From NCBI GenBank assembly GCA_003427395.1, contig BFEA01000136.1, positions 2,737,231 to 2,757,917 on the forward strand: DNA of 20,687 nucleotides, in the 5' to 3' direction. The notes below the pieces were generated by a model. The model was given only the letters and a program-made list of their open reading frames with translations, ran no database searches and was not told where the DNA came from. Positions 9,195 through 18,929 of the stretch are shown piece after piece. Made by a program: the position numbers and the translations under genes. Within the stretch, counting starts at the first letter, position 1; every line of letters starts with the position of its first letter. This DNA comes from Chara braunii (lineage: Eukaryota > Streptophyta > Charophyceae > Charales > Characeae).

Positions 9195-9222
9195 CTTATA
9201 CACATCTAGATGTGTATAAGAG
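9193..9222. other. Tn5 mosaic-end junction (Nextera mate-pair adapter), apparent assembly artefact
   Basis: Bases 9193-9207 (CTCTTATACACATCT) and 9208-9222 form a perfect 30-bp palindrome. Each half equals the inner 15 bases of the 19-bp Tn5 mosaic end. Reading right from 9208, 18 of 19 bases match the mosaic end. Two mosaic ends joined at their AGATGT ends are the circularisation junction of Nextera mate-pair libraries. It lies exactly where (GA)n changes to (CA)n. The likeliest reading is untrimmed adapter in the assembly, not a biological transposon. Confidence 0.85.
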
Positions 9223-9225
9223 AGA

Positions 9226-9226
9226 G

Positions 9227-9276
<50 letters not shown>
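9226..9276. repeat. (CA)n microsatellite
   Basis: An uninterrupted run of about 25 CA units immediately right of the adapter-like palindrome. Confidence 0.95.
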
Positions 9277-9279
<3 letters not shown>

Positions 9280-9721
9280 GACCTCCACCTTTACTCTGCC
9301 TCCTTTCATAGTGTGCAAGTGGGACGTTAGGGCAAACAGGGATGTGGGCAGCTGGCGCTCAACCACAATCAACGTGGCGAGCGTTGTACATGAGAGGCAC
9401 AGTAACAGGGGAGTTGCAAGAACAAATGAAAGGGGTACCCGAAAAACTCAAAGTGAAAACAGTTAAGAAAGGGATTATTTAAACGCTTCTATTATGCCCC
9501 GTGTTGCTTGCTATAGAGGTAAGACTGTTTCATTGTTGGATTTTCTCACCTCAAGTGTTTTCGTTGTCTGCAATAGGACTAAAGCTGCTTCGATTTTGGT
9601 CCTACTCATCTGGGTGGAATAGGGGCTGTCGTGGTGAAAATTCAAAACACACTGGACCTCCTGACGCTGTGATATTACAAGGCATTGTGAATATTTCACA
9701 TGTTTAGAAAAAGTTTTGACT
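9277..9721. other. Intergenic stretch, no gene recognised
   Basis: Mixed-composition sequence between the CA repeat and the third U6 fragment. I see no homology, and no TATA box or upstream element that would drive the U6-like sequence that follows. Confidence 0.5.
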
Positions 9722-9777
9722 GTCCTTGGGGACATCGGTTAAAATTGGGACAATACAGAGAAGACACTGCCTGCGCA
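9722..9777 (+). pseudogene. U6 snRNA 5'-half fragment
   Basis: The fragment shows the U6 5' hairpin (GTCCTTGGGGAC), then ATCGGTTAAAATTGGGAC and AATACAGAGAAG with the ACAGAGA box intact, and CTGCGCA. The TTAGCATGG block carrying the AGC triad is lost, and no U6 3' half follows. It cannot be functional. Confidence 0.72.
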
Positions 9778-10406
9778 CCACCCAAGGGGCTAGGCCCATG
9801 ATTGTGGTATGCTGGTAACGAGCTTTGGGGGGAGGACTGTTTGAGTGGTTGGTCTTTAGGGGTCTGATGAGTGCCGAGTGTCTGTGTGTGGGCTGTGTGT
9901 TGAGTCTGGCACGATGATCTCTAGGTCTGTCTCGTGTACTCATCATGGGCGGGGGTAGAGGGGATAGATAGGGGGGGGTTGGGGGTCTGAGTTCCCACTG
10001 AGGGGTCGACTGGGGCGTGAGTCTGGGCAAGGGCTTCTAGGTAGTGTGTCATCTTAGGCAGATGGAAACAGAGGGATGGGTGGAGCGGACGTACAGATGG
10101 AAACAGATGGAAACCGAGGGATGAACGAATGGATGGACTGATGGATAGTTGAATGGAGGGACGAACACAGTCACACAGAAAGACAGACACATGTGTTTAC
10201 CTGCTGAGCGATGGACATCCTGACCAATAAACAGAGAGATAAACCGAAGGAGGGATGGGGGGATGGAGGGACGGAGGGAGGGAGGGATTGAGGGAGGGAC
10301 AGACGGATGGAGAGTTGGGAAGAATGATCGACAGATGAACGGACGCATGGTATGTTGGAGACAGAAGGGAAGGACAGAGGTACTGAGGGAATGGATGGAT
10401 GGACCC
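9778..10406. repeat. Degenerate GGAT/GGAC-rich minisatellite region
   Basis: From about 10040 to 10405 the sequence is a decayed short-period repeat of GGATGGA, GAGGGAC and GACAGAC words. The part before it (9778-10040) is G-rich and GTGTCTG-like without clear units. Long minus-strand frames rich in Pro, Ser and Leu are by-products of the repeat. Confidence 0.65.
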
Positions 10407-10803
10407 GGTGTGAGTGTGAGTGTGGGTGTGAGTGTGAGTGTGAGTGGGTTGTGTGTGGTGTGTGGGAGAGTGTTGGCCTTAGACACTGCTGTTATTCAGT
10501 TGGGGTTGGGGGACGATGAAAAGGGAGGTGCAGCTACTGGCAAAATGCTCGGTCTTTGCATTAGCCGGACCCCAACTGGCGGCCCCACCCCATCCTTGAC
10601 CACCATGGTTGGGGTGGGGGGCAACATGCATCCCCTCTGATGGCTGGAGGGAGACAACAAAGCTATGTTTGCAGGGGTCCCCTGTATATTCCTTAGGAGT
10701 AGTGGTAGGTAGGTAGGTAGTTAGTCAAGAAGAATTAAAAGAATTTGAAAGATGATAAAAGATTTGAGAGAAGAATATAGCGTAGTTAATTATAAATAAA
10801 TAA

Positions 10804-10838
<35 letters not shown>

Positions 10839-10880
10839 AGAGAGAGAGAGAGAGAAGAATATAGCGTAGTTAATTATAAA
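10407..10880 (+). repeat. Second, headless copy (B) of the SINE-like repeat, with a poly-A tail
   Basis: Bases 10407-10771 match 8544-8902 closely: the same GTGAGT tract, TGTTGGCCTTAGACACTGCT, CAGCTACTGGCAAAATG, CACCATGGTTGGGG and AAGCTATGTTT. The tRNA-like head is absent, so this copy is 5'-truncated. The 3' ends also differ: copy B goes from GAGAGAAG into AATATAGCGTAGTTAATTAT and then an A run. A 29-bp piece (10768-10796) is repeated exactly at 10852-10880, with the A run and a short GA run between. Confidence 0.78.
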
Positions 10881-10881
10881 A

Positions 10882-11621
10882 AAAAAAAAAAGAACCTTTT
10901 GGGTTGGAGGGCCGCGTCGGTTGGTGGCGGCTAGGAGCGCTAAGCCGATGCGCTAAATTTTTTAGCGCTAAAAGCATGAGTGGAAATGTCTACGTTTTCA
11001 AGGGCGTGGATGGCTGATAGCGCGAGAGCTAGTTCCCCTGTGACGCGAGAGGTGCATAACCTGTGGAGCCTGCGTATGTGGTAGTTATGTGCTCTCTGGT
11101 CTCCGCGTGGTATGTAGTGTACTGCGTTTCCCATTGGGAAGACCAATGAGCAGGAGGCAGCCTGGACCTGGGAGGAGTCGAGAAGGGTTTGATTAGGAGA
11201 TGGTGTTCTCCTTTGAAGACTGGAGCCTACTCAGTTTGAAAACGGAAGGTTGACAAGAGACTTCTCCTGTCCATGACGTGATCGGCCTTTCGAGAGAAGC
11301 CCACCTTTCATGCCCACCTTTCATGCCCACCTTTCATGGATATCTAGACGAACGATCGGTTACTCGAAGTGTTCACGTCGGCAGTTCTGTCCTTTTTCTA
11401 CGACGTCCAGGTATAATGAGTGGGGAATGCAATCAAGGATTTTATCCCAATATTTATGCCTTGGATTATTATATGCTCGGTCTCTTTTTAGGACAAAATC
11501 CTTCTCAGTTAATTTCTTATTTCTTTATTCTGATTGAGCGTGATATTGTGTCTGTTGTTGTATTGATCTGGTTAACTTTGATTAGGGTTAGTGTTTTTCT
11601 TTCGGTGGTGGAAAAGTGCTC
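10882..11621 (+). promoter_or_regulatory. 5' UTR-like leader of LINE copy 2
   Basis: The region precedes the ORF1 start. It contains a perfect hairpin at 10950-10968 (GCGCTAAA, loop TTT, TTTAGCGC) with further GCGCTA words nearby, and three tandem copies of CCCACCTTTCATG at 11300-11338. LINE leaders usually carry an internal promoter, but I cannot point to specific promoter elements. Confidence 0.45.
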
Positions 11622-14352
11622 ATGGCAAATAATGACCATGCTTCGACATCAAATGGTCAACCTCCGCCNCCCCCCCCCCCCCCCCCCCCCCCCCCCTATC
11701 CGAGGCGGATAAACAAAGGATAAGGGGTATCCTGAGCTCCTGTTATACTGACGGGCTGTTACCAAAACACCTGGCTTCACCCTCGAATCCGAGTAAAGTG
11801 GAAAGAGGTGATGATTATGTCAAAGTTACGATGGACCCCGAAGTACTGAGAGTTCAGGTAGAGTGGTTGAAGGAACACGCGGTGACAGTGCTGTTTGGTG
11901 ACGAATCCACCTCTCTTCCTATTGATGTTAAAAAACGTCTGATTCGGACGTATGAGGATGGTTGGGCTAACAGTAGACTTATTAATGTGCCGCCGAGGAG
12001 AGGCCTTTTCCACAACGAATGTCGTAATCTCATTACTTATGTTTCTTCATTAAATCAGATCGCGACATTCATGTTGAGAAAAGGTAATGATACGATCTCT
12101 TTGGACGGTAAGACCTACGAAATTTCGTTTCAACCGTGGATGAACGACAATCAACTCTATGAATGGAGGGAAGCGATGTGGTTCCAGTTCTTCTGGATTA
12201 GGTGCCTACAGATTCCTGTTTCAGCACTTCCACTACTCGAGGAAGCAGTGGAAGTGGCTTTTGGCCCTATTCTGAAAACTTACCCAGCGTTTAAGGAACC
12301 TTGTTCTCCGGAGCTCTTAAACATTCGCTTTGATTTGGCCACTTGGGCCAGGTTTCGGTATAAACCATATCTCACAATCGATCTGTCTGAATTTGGTTCA
12401 GTGGATATTGAAGTGGCCTGTGCAGGGACACCTTGGTGCCCTCGCTGCAGAAGATTCTTTCATTCTGAAGATGATCCTGATTGCCCTAGGAATGCTAGGA
12501 GGAACACGAGGCCTTGGAAATCACAAGACAAGGCCCAGAAGGATAAGGATGGAAAGAAACAGGCACTGAAACCTCAAAACAAAGAGAAGGAGAAGGAGAA
12601 GGAGAAGGAGAAGGAGAGGGAGAAGGAGAAAGAGAAGCAGAATGAGGATGGCGTCAACAAAGGTCCGCAGCCTGAAAAACAGGCGTCCCCAGTTAAAACA
12701 GGAAAAGGCTGGGAGATAGTTGTATGGAAAGGAGGCCTTAAAAAGGCCTATGTACCTAAGGCTACTGAGAAGAAACGGGGTCAAAAAGGTCAGGACGTGG
12801 AACAGGGGAAAAAGGAGGAGTTCTCGGAGTCCGGAGATATCAAGTCAAACTCTAAACACCCCGATCGTGAGAGGTCCCTGGAAAGACTTCGGAAGAGAGA
12901 AAAAGGGTCACGATAGTTTCAGATGATGATGAGGAGGAGGAGGAGAAGGAAGATGAGGAGGAAGAGAATGGGGAAGACCTTGTAGTGAAACGAAAGCATG
13001 GACTCCGGGTAAGTCCGGAAGGGGCAAAGGAAGATCCGGATGACTCAGACAGGATGAATGTTTCGGTTGTACATCCGGATGTGGGGAAACAGGATGAGAG
13101 TTCTGCGTCCGGAGAGAAACTCAACTCCCCTGGCATTTTTATTTTGGATGAGGTGGATTTGGAGACGTTCAAGGATAGGGGTGAAGAGTCTGTTGGGAAA
13201 GGAGATTTTAATCAAGAAAAGGAGAATGAACAGAGGGACGGTGAGGAGATGGATCTCAGTGGTGAGGAATCAGAGGGGGATTTGTTGGGAGTGGTGGGTG
13301 AGAAAATGGGAGGTTTGGAGGATCCAATAAACGAGTTGGGGGCTCAGGAGGAGCACCGGAAGGAGGAGCATACCCCCCGGAAATTGATAAAGGAAGGGGA
13401 GTCCTCTTCACTGGATGCATTCAGGGTATACGAGAATAATATATTTGAATTGGGCTCCAGCCTGCCCTCAAACCCTCTCCCTCGACTGAAAGTCAAGACT
13501 CCTGGTTTGATTAGTCGAAGCTTTTTGCACAAAGGCAATAGCTGCTTTCACGAAGTGTGTTCGGGGGGTTCCCCTGCGAACAAAACCAGGACCAATCGTG
13601 AGGGTGGGGTCTGTGCTTCATTTGATGGGCAGGGAGATAGAGGTAGGGATAGTCCTCTTCCGGATTATTCTAAGACTTGAAAACGTGCCCTCCAGCTTCA
13701 AGGAGTTAGTAAATAACTTTCTTTTGCAGGGCCAATGAAAACGCTGGGGAAAACAGACAAGTCCAAAGGCCCTGCGAAAAGCTTCCTCACTCCGCTCATC
13801 TGTTCGGACACCCTATTGGGTACAATGATCTTAACTAAATCGTTGTCGGATGATGTTCTGGAAATCCCAACTGTTCAAGTCAAGACCTCTCCGATAGATG
13901 AGGAAGTTTTGGAACTGCCAAAGAGGCATGTTCTTAACCATATTGGTGTGGTTTCTATTTTGCCGACTATGAAGGTCTGCTGGTACTTGTCCATGAAAGA
14001 AATGGTTCCACCCATTATTTTTTATTTTGTATTTTTGGGTATTAAATCTATTAATGAGTCTTTTGAGAAATGGAGCGATCTGCGCGTTCATTGGTTCCCT
14101 TTACAAGATTTTTTATCTGAGCTGACGGACTCGATCGCTGCCTTGCAACTTCCGTCAGGGAGATCGGGGCAAGTGGTTGCAGATTGGATCAAACATGTTG
14201 GAATGTCTGCTCGCCTCTCGTGCGAGCAGGTATCGCAGATGCTGTTGGCGGTGAAAAATCTGGGTATTAGGATGAATCCAGCCAGGGATTGCAGCCTGGG
14301 CAGGAACAGGGGCAGGGGGACCCAAGCCATATCCAAGGTAGTGGCGGTTTGA
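11622..14352 (+). pseudogene. LINE ORF1 (polyproline N-terminus, DUF4283-like region, zinc knuckle), broken
   Basis: ORF1 proteins of plant L1 elements bind the element RNA. The start at 11622 reads MANNDHASTSNGQPPP into a poly-C tract (11670-11696, N at 11669). Past it the frame is 2 instead of 3 and reads PLSEADKQRIRGILSSCYTD and on without a break to TAG 12914-12916, so the C count decides the frame. The region with WANSRLINVP, SFQPWMND, a WIRCLQIPVSALPLLEEAV block and VDIEVAC resembles DUF4283, followed by a knuckle CPRCRRFFHSEDDPDC (CX2CX4HX6C) at about 12439-12486 and a KEKEKE-rich tail. Frame 1 takes over between about 12865 and 12913 with an acidic EEEEEKEDEEEE stretch. Stops at 13678-13680 (TGA) and 13714-13716 (TAA) interrupt it before the C-terminal part ending at TGA 14350-14352. 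The knuckle spacing differs from the usual CX2CX4HX4C. Confidence 0.75.
11667..11696 (+). repeat. Poly-C tract inside LINE ORF1
   Basis: 27 consecutive C after an N at 11669, interrupting the ORF1 N-terminus. It encodes polyproline. Its true length is uncertain because of the N and because homopolymers this long are often miscounted. Confidence 0.9.
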
Positions 14353-14358
14353 GACCTG

Positions 14359-17300
14359 ATGGTCATACCGCCTAAACTACATATTGCCTCTTGGAATATA
14401 CGTGGTTTAGGCGATACTTCCAACAGACTCAAGAGGTCCAGGCTTCGTTCTTGGGTCCATAAAGCTAATATCCAGGTTTTAGGGCTGCAAGAAACGAAAC
14501 TGAACTTTGAAAAACTGAATGATGCAGTGGCCCTGTGGGATGACCCACAGATTTGGTCCCCTTCTGAGGGGATCATAGGGGGAGTTGCAGTTCTTATTTC
14601 TAAAGATCTAGATATCTCAGTGTTAGATTCTTTTGCGGATTCAGAGGGGAGGCTGACTTGGATTAAATTTGAGATCGGAACAGAAGAGTGGGCTGTTATT
14701 AGTATATGCCCCTGTGGACTATAAACAGAGACTCGAATTCCTGGCCAACCTCCCCATGATGATCCCGGATGTCGAAAATCTAGTGATGTTAGGAGATTGG
14801 AACACAATATTAGTTCCTGGCTTGGACTCTCTTTCGTGCAGACCTGCGAGAGAGGACTCGAATTTATTGAGAGCCTTTATGAATTCCCAAAGTCTTAATG
14901 ATGTATTCAGAACCTTGTTCCCCGACTCTAATGGGTACACGTGGTATGGCCCGCGCCCCTCCAAGAACACAGAAGCTCCTCGTTGGAGATTAGATGCAAT
15001 TTTAGCGCGAGGGGCCCCGTGGGATCGATGTTGTTGGGCGGAGGTCGATACCATATACCTGTTAGATCATTATCCGGTGCTCATGGACATTGTATCTCAG
15101 GATACTATTGAGAAGGTGAGACCTCCCTTTAGACTCAATGTAAATGTATTGAAAGATGAGGGGGTAAAGGACTGGATTATGATTCAAATGAAAAATTGGG
15201 AACTAGTTAAAGATCTATTCTTGGACCTATTGGAATGGGCGGAGGTCGGGGTCAATATAATTTGAGTGGCTCTGATCAATTTTTCCAGACTGAAGGCAGC
15301 CAACCGCAGCTGGAAGGAACAACAAATTAAAAAATTGATCTCAGATGCTGAGGCCAACATGGGGAGTGATCCTTTTCTCGATTTCTACTGGTCAGAAAAA
15401 AGGAGGTATGCGATTATTGAGTTAGAAAAATTAGAGGTGTTGAGACAAACGGAATGGTTGGAATGGATGAACGTTAGGGGGATTGTGGGTTATGATCGAA
15501 TGACGAAACTGTCTTTCAGGTCGCATGTTCTCAGACAATCCAAGGCCTTGATAAGAGAACTGTCACACCCCTTCGATATTAACCAAAATATTTCCTCTGA
15601 CTTGAACAAAACGTGCTCTCATGCCTTTTACTACTTTAGCGATATTGTTTCAACAAGGAGGTCGTTTGATACCCCAGAATCAGACTTGTCCCTTTACACT
15701 ACTTTCTGGAATAAATCTAGAGCTAGACTCACTCCTATTATGATGCAAGCTCTAAAAAAACCCTTCTCTCAGGAAGAGTTTGCCAAGGCAACCAGACAGA
15801 TGGCTAAGGGGAAATGTCCAGGCCTTGATGGCCTGCCGGTTGAGCTCTATAAGGAATGTTGGGATGCGTTTGGTCCATTCATTGGGGAAATTTATAATTC
15901 TGTCAGAAATGGAAATGCGCTTCCCAAAAGTTTTCTCAAAGGGTTTATTTCTTTGTTATATAAAAAGGGTATTAAGTCAGAGGTACGTAACTATAGGCCC
16001 ATATCGGTTCTCAACGTAATATATAAAATCTTGGCAAAAGCTCAAGCCATATGATTGTCTGAATTTTTGCCGCAGATTGTGGGCCCGGAACAAGGGGCTT
16101 TCGTGAAGGGTCGATCTATTTTCGGTAATATTATCGCTGCCCTTCAAGCCCTGGAAATCATATCTACTGAGAAAAGGAATGTCGCAGTCCTTCTCCTTGA
16201 TATGGAGAAGGCTTACGATAAGGTCGGTTGGGCCTTTGTGTTTACAACCTTGAGGGTAATGGGGTTTGGTCCAATCTTTCTGAAATATGTCAAGGCGATG
16301 TATGTGGGAGCATGTTCAGTGGTCTCAGTAAATGGCAAATTGTCAAAGGAATTCAACCTGTCTCGTTCGCTAAGGCAAGGATGCCCTTTAGCTCCATTAC
16401 TCTTTGTTGTTCAGTTAGAAATTCTTCTAGATAACAGTAGACACAACCCGGATATTAGAGGTTTGGAAATCCCTCCCTCCATTCATTGGAAGGGGGGAGC
16501 GATTGCTGATGACCGCACTATTGCGTGTGAGAATACATCAGCCTCTTTTGTTCAACTAAGGGGGATTTTTGATAAATACTGTTTTATATCCGAGGCATCA
16601 ATAAATTGGGATAAATCTTCATATTTACTACCCACTCCCTATAGTATCTGTGTAAATTGGGGTTTGAAGAGGGTGGGTCCGAATTCTTCGGAACGACTGT
16701 TGGGGATTCAAGTCTATATTTCAAGCTGCTCTCTCATCGAAGACCAAATTTTGCAAGACAAGGTTTGTACTAGGATATATGGTTGGCTGAGAAATCACAG
16801 ATTATCAGTAACAGGAAGGGCGCTTGTTTTATCGGCGGCGGCCTTTTCTACTTTATGGTTCCCTTTATCTATCCATGAATTGGGTGATAAGGCTTATTCA
16901 AAGATCAAGCAGGCTGCAGCACGTTATTTATGGAAGCCCTCTGCAGAGGAGGATCAAGGTTTTATGGCCAAGGCAGCATGGGATCTAGTTTGCCAATCCA
17001 GGAAGGATGGAGGACTCGGCATTCTGGACCCAGGGATCAAAATTTGGCACTTCTGGTTAAGTGGGTGATCAAAGCCTGCTTTGATACTTCATACAAACAG
17101 TGGAAAGTCCTCGCCGAATATATCCTGCGAAAGGAGTATAAGCTCCCTGAGCAAATCAATATCTGGCAGTATCTTGTGATCTCGAAGTTGGGGAAGACAA
17201 AGATAAAGTCTAAAGTTTGGTCAGGGGTCTTACGTGTTTGGAGAAAAGTCAGACCAAGTCTGCTGCATGATCCTGGGACTAAACTGAAGATTTTAAATCA

Positions 17301-18552
17301 AAATCTGTTTGATAATAACCTAATCAAATTGAGAGCAGGGAATTTTTGTGTACCATGGATTTCTAAAGGCGTCTTCCTAATTAAAGACATCTGGGATGAA
17401 CAGGCGAAGGATTGGATTTCTTCAGACACACTGCGTCAGAAACTTCCCAGACTGCATAAAGTTCAGAAAAACTATTGTCTCTTGATACAGGCCATTCCAG
17501 GGCATTGGAAAGCCCGTTGGAAAACTGAGGCGGAGTTTGGAACAAACACGTGGTTGACTCACCCTACCGATGCAACTAACATAATCAAAGTCATGGGTCC
17601 CAAGTTGGGGCAGGGAATGGTAGTGGACACCTGGAACAAAAAGAGGAGAAAAGGGTTGGGTATTGAGCTAATCAAAGAAGGGTCTTCCACGATTAATACC
17701 ACTAAGGACTTAACTGAGGTTCGGGTGTGGGAACATGGTGACGTTGGGAAAAGCCCTATCCTTTTGGAGGGTTCGGGAGCAAACTTTATTGTCAATCCAT
17801 TACTCTATGGATGGAAGAAGAGTAGAGGTGGCTCATACCCTCTGATCCAGTATTCGTCTAAAGTGGGTTCCGCCCTTCTCAGAGCGAAAAAGGCTCAACC
17901 ACTGGAAACTGCAATACGAAGGTTTCGCAAGGCCTATGGAGACTCGAAACCACTGCCAGACTTTTTCAGGCTGTGGAAACGGCTGAGGAATATACCTTCC
18001 CAAAAACAGGCTAGTATCATGTGGAGCCAGTCGCTGGGCATAACGGTATCGGCCATGTGGTTGAGGAATAGAGGAATGGAAGTGGACCCTATATGCAAGA
18101 GATGTGGATGGCACCGGGAAATGACAAATCATATTTGGCTAGCATGCCCACACTCTGAAGAGTTGTGGAAGTGGTGGAAAATTCAATCGGACGATGTTTT
18201 TGGACAGAAATGGCTGTGGTCTGAGGATTGGATACTCCTGGCTCAGGTAAATGCAGGGGTGAGTCCTCAGAGGGATTGGGAGTATGTGGCTTTGGTGGTT
18301 CGTGGTATTATAATGGAGGTGATCTGGAAAGCAAGAAATTCAGCAGTGTTCCAAAACCAGATTCTTTCCTTTCATCAGCAGAGAACAATGGTTAAATAGT
18401 CGCTCAGAATGACGATCTTAGTAGATTGGAGAAGAGTGTGCGGAAGATTTGGAAAAGGTTTGATTTGGTTCAGAAAAATCTGGGCTAGAGAAGATTTCTT
18501 GTCTTCAATTTCTCAAGAGGGAAGACTTGAGATTGCCAGATGGCTTGATTAA
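14359..18552 (+). pseudogene. LINE ORF2: APE-type endonuclease, reverse transcriptase, zf-RVT-like end, broken
   Basis: ORF2 nicks the target and copies the element RNA there. The endonuclease is seen as ASWNIRGLG, LGLQETK, LGDWNTIL, RWRLDAI and LLDHYPVLMD. The reverse transcriptase is seen as AKGKCPGLDGLPVEL, NYRPISVLNVIYKILAK, PEQGAFVKGRSIFGNI, LLLDMEKAYDKVGW, SLRQGCPLAPLLF and ADD at 16505-16513; the end has CKRCGWHREMTNHIWLACP. Lesions: a frame change near 14700-14706, consistent with loss of one TA from ATATAT before GCCCC; TGA 15263-15265; TGA 16052-16054, where copy 1 has Arg; a frame change near 17025-17040; TAG 18397-18399. Homology to copy 1 continues past that TAG to TAA 18550-18552 (RKIWAREDFL then ARWLD). 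ATG 14359 follows ORF1's TGA by six bases, in the same frame. Confidence 0.9.
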
Positions 18553-18784
18553 TCCTCAGAGGTTTCAAAGTTTCTGCGTCAAGTTTCTAGACTCCTGCAA
18601 TGCTACAACGTTCTTAGCGTCTTAGCTAGGTTCACTTTCAGAAGCAGGAATTTTGGTCTGCTTTAGTTTGTAACTAATTTCGTCGAGTTTTAGTTGAGTT
18701 GCAGACTGTGGATTTTGAATCTCTAGGGCACGATTACTGATGAAATGAACTGAAACAGCATGCTGAAGGAGTTCGGAAAAAAAA
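18553..18784 (+). other. 3' UTR of LINE copy 2 with short A run
   Basis: About 230 bp of non-coding sequence after the ORF2 stop, ending in eight A residues (18777-18784). It is shorter than the 3' UTR of copy 1 and not obviously similar to it. The true element end could lie further right, since the tail is weak. Confidence 0.5.
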
Positions 18785-18816
18785 GGTCTCTGATTGGCTA
18801 GAAGACTTCTTTTGTC

Positions 18817-18896
18817 GGCAGAGTGTGGCTAAGACAGGTGAGGCCTAGACTGCTTTTTTTTGCCTCTGCAGAGTGGCTGAGGCAGGTGAGGCCTTA
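18817..18896 (+). repeat. Short direct repeat of about 29 bp
   Basis: GGCAGAGTGTGGCTAAGACA continuing GGTGAGGCCTA (18817-18847) and GCAGAGTGGCTGAGGCAGGT continuing GAGGCCTTA (18868-18896) are imperfect copies separated by a pyrimidine-rich TTTTTTTT stretch. Confidence 0.7.
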
Positions 18897-18929
18897 AAGA
18901 TTTTCCGCCGGTGCACGGTTATGAACTGA

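Larger units (their letters stand above)
10882..18784 (+). mobile_element. Near full-length L1-type LINE (copy 2), inactivated
   Basis: In order it has a 5' UTR-like region, ORF1 (11622-14352), ORF2 (14359-18552), a 3' UTR and an eight-A run at 18777-18784. The order ORF1 nucleic-acid-binding protein, APE-type endonuclease, reverse transcriptase, zinc-knuckle end is that of plant L1 elements. The left boundary is inferred: the SINE-like copy ends at 10880 and no target-site duplication could be matched. Several in-frame stops and frame changes mean it could not mobilise itself. It has diverged from copy 1 to roughly half identity at the protein level by eye, so they are separate families in the same orientation. 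Confidence 0.8.

Noticed and set aside
9193-9222. A genuine Tn5/IS50 insertion
   Set aside because: There is no transposase or element body, and two mosaic ends joined directly at their AGATGT ends are expected from library preparation, not transposition.
9075-9275. Minus-strand Ser-Leu and Cys-Val repeat frame
   Set aside because: It is a translation of GA and CA microsatellites and the adapter junction.
11300-11338. CRISPR-like short repeats (CCCACCTTTCATG three times)
   Set aside because: The copies are directly adjacent with no spacers, in a eukaryotic LINE leader. The same applies to GCCAAGCAAT at 20354-20383.
13705-13730. A small intron in ORF1, suggested by a pyrimidine tract and TTGCAG
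   Set aside because: The implied intron would be only some 25 bases, and the upstream TGA at 13678 would remain. Simple decay is more likely.
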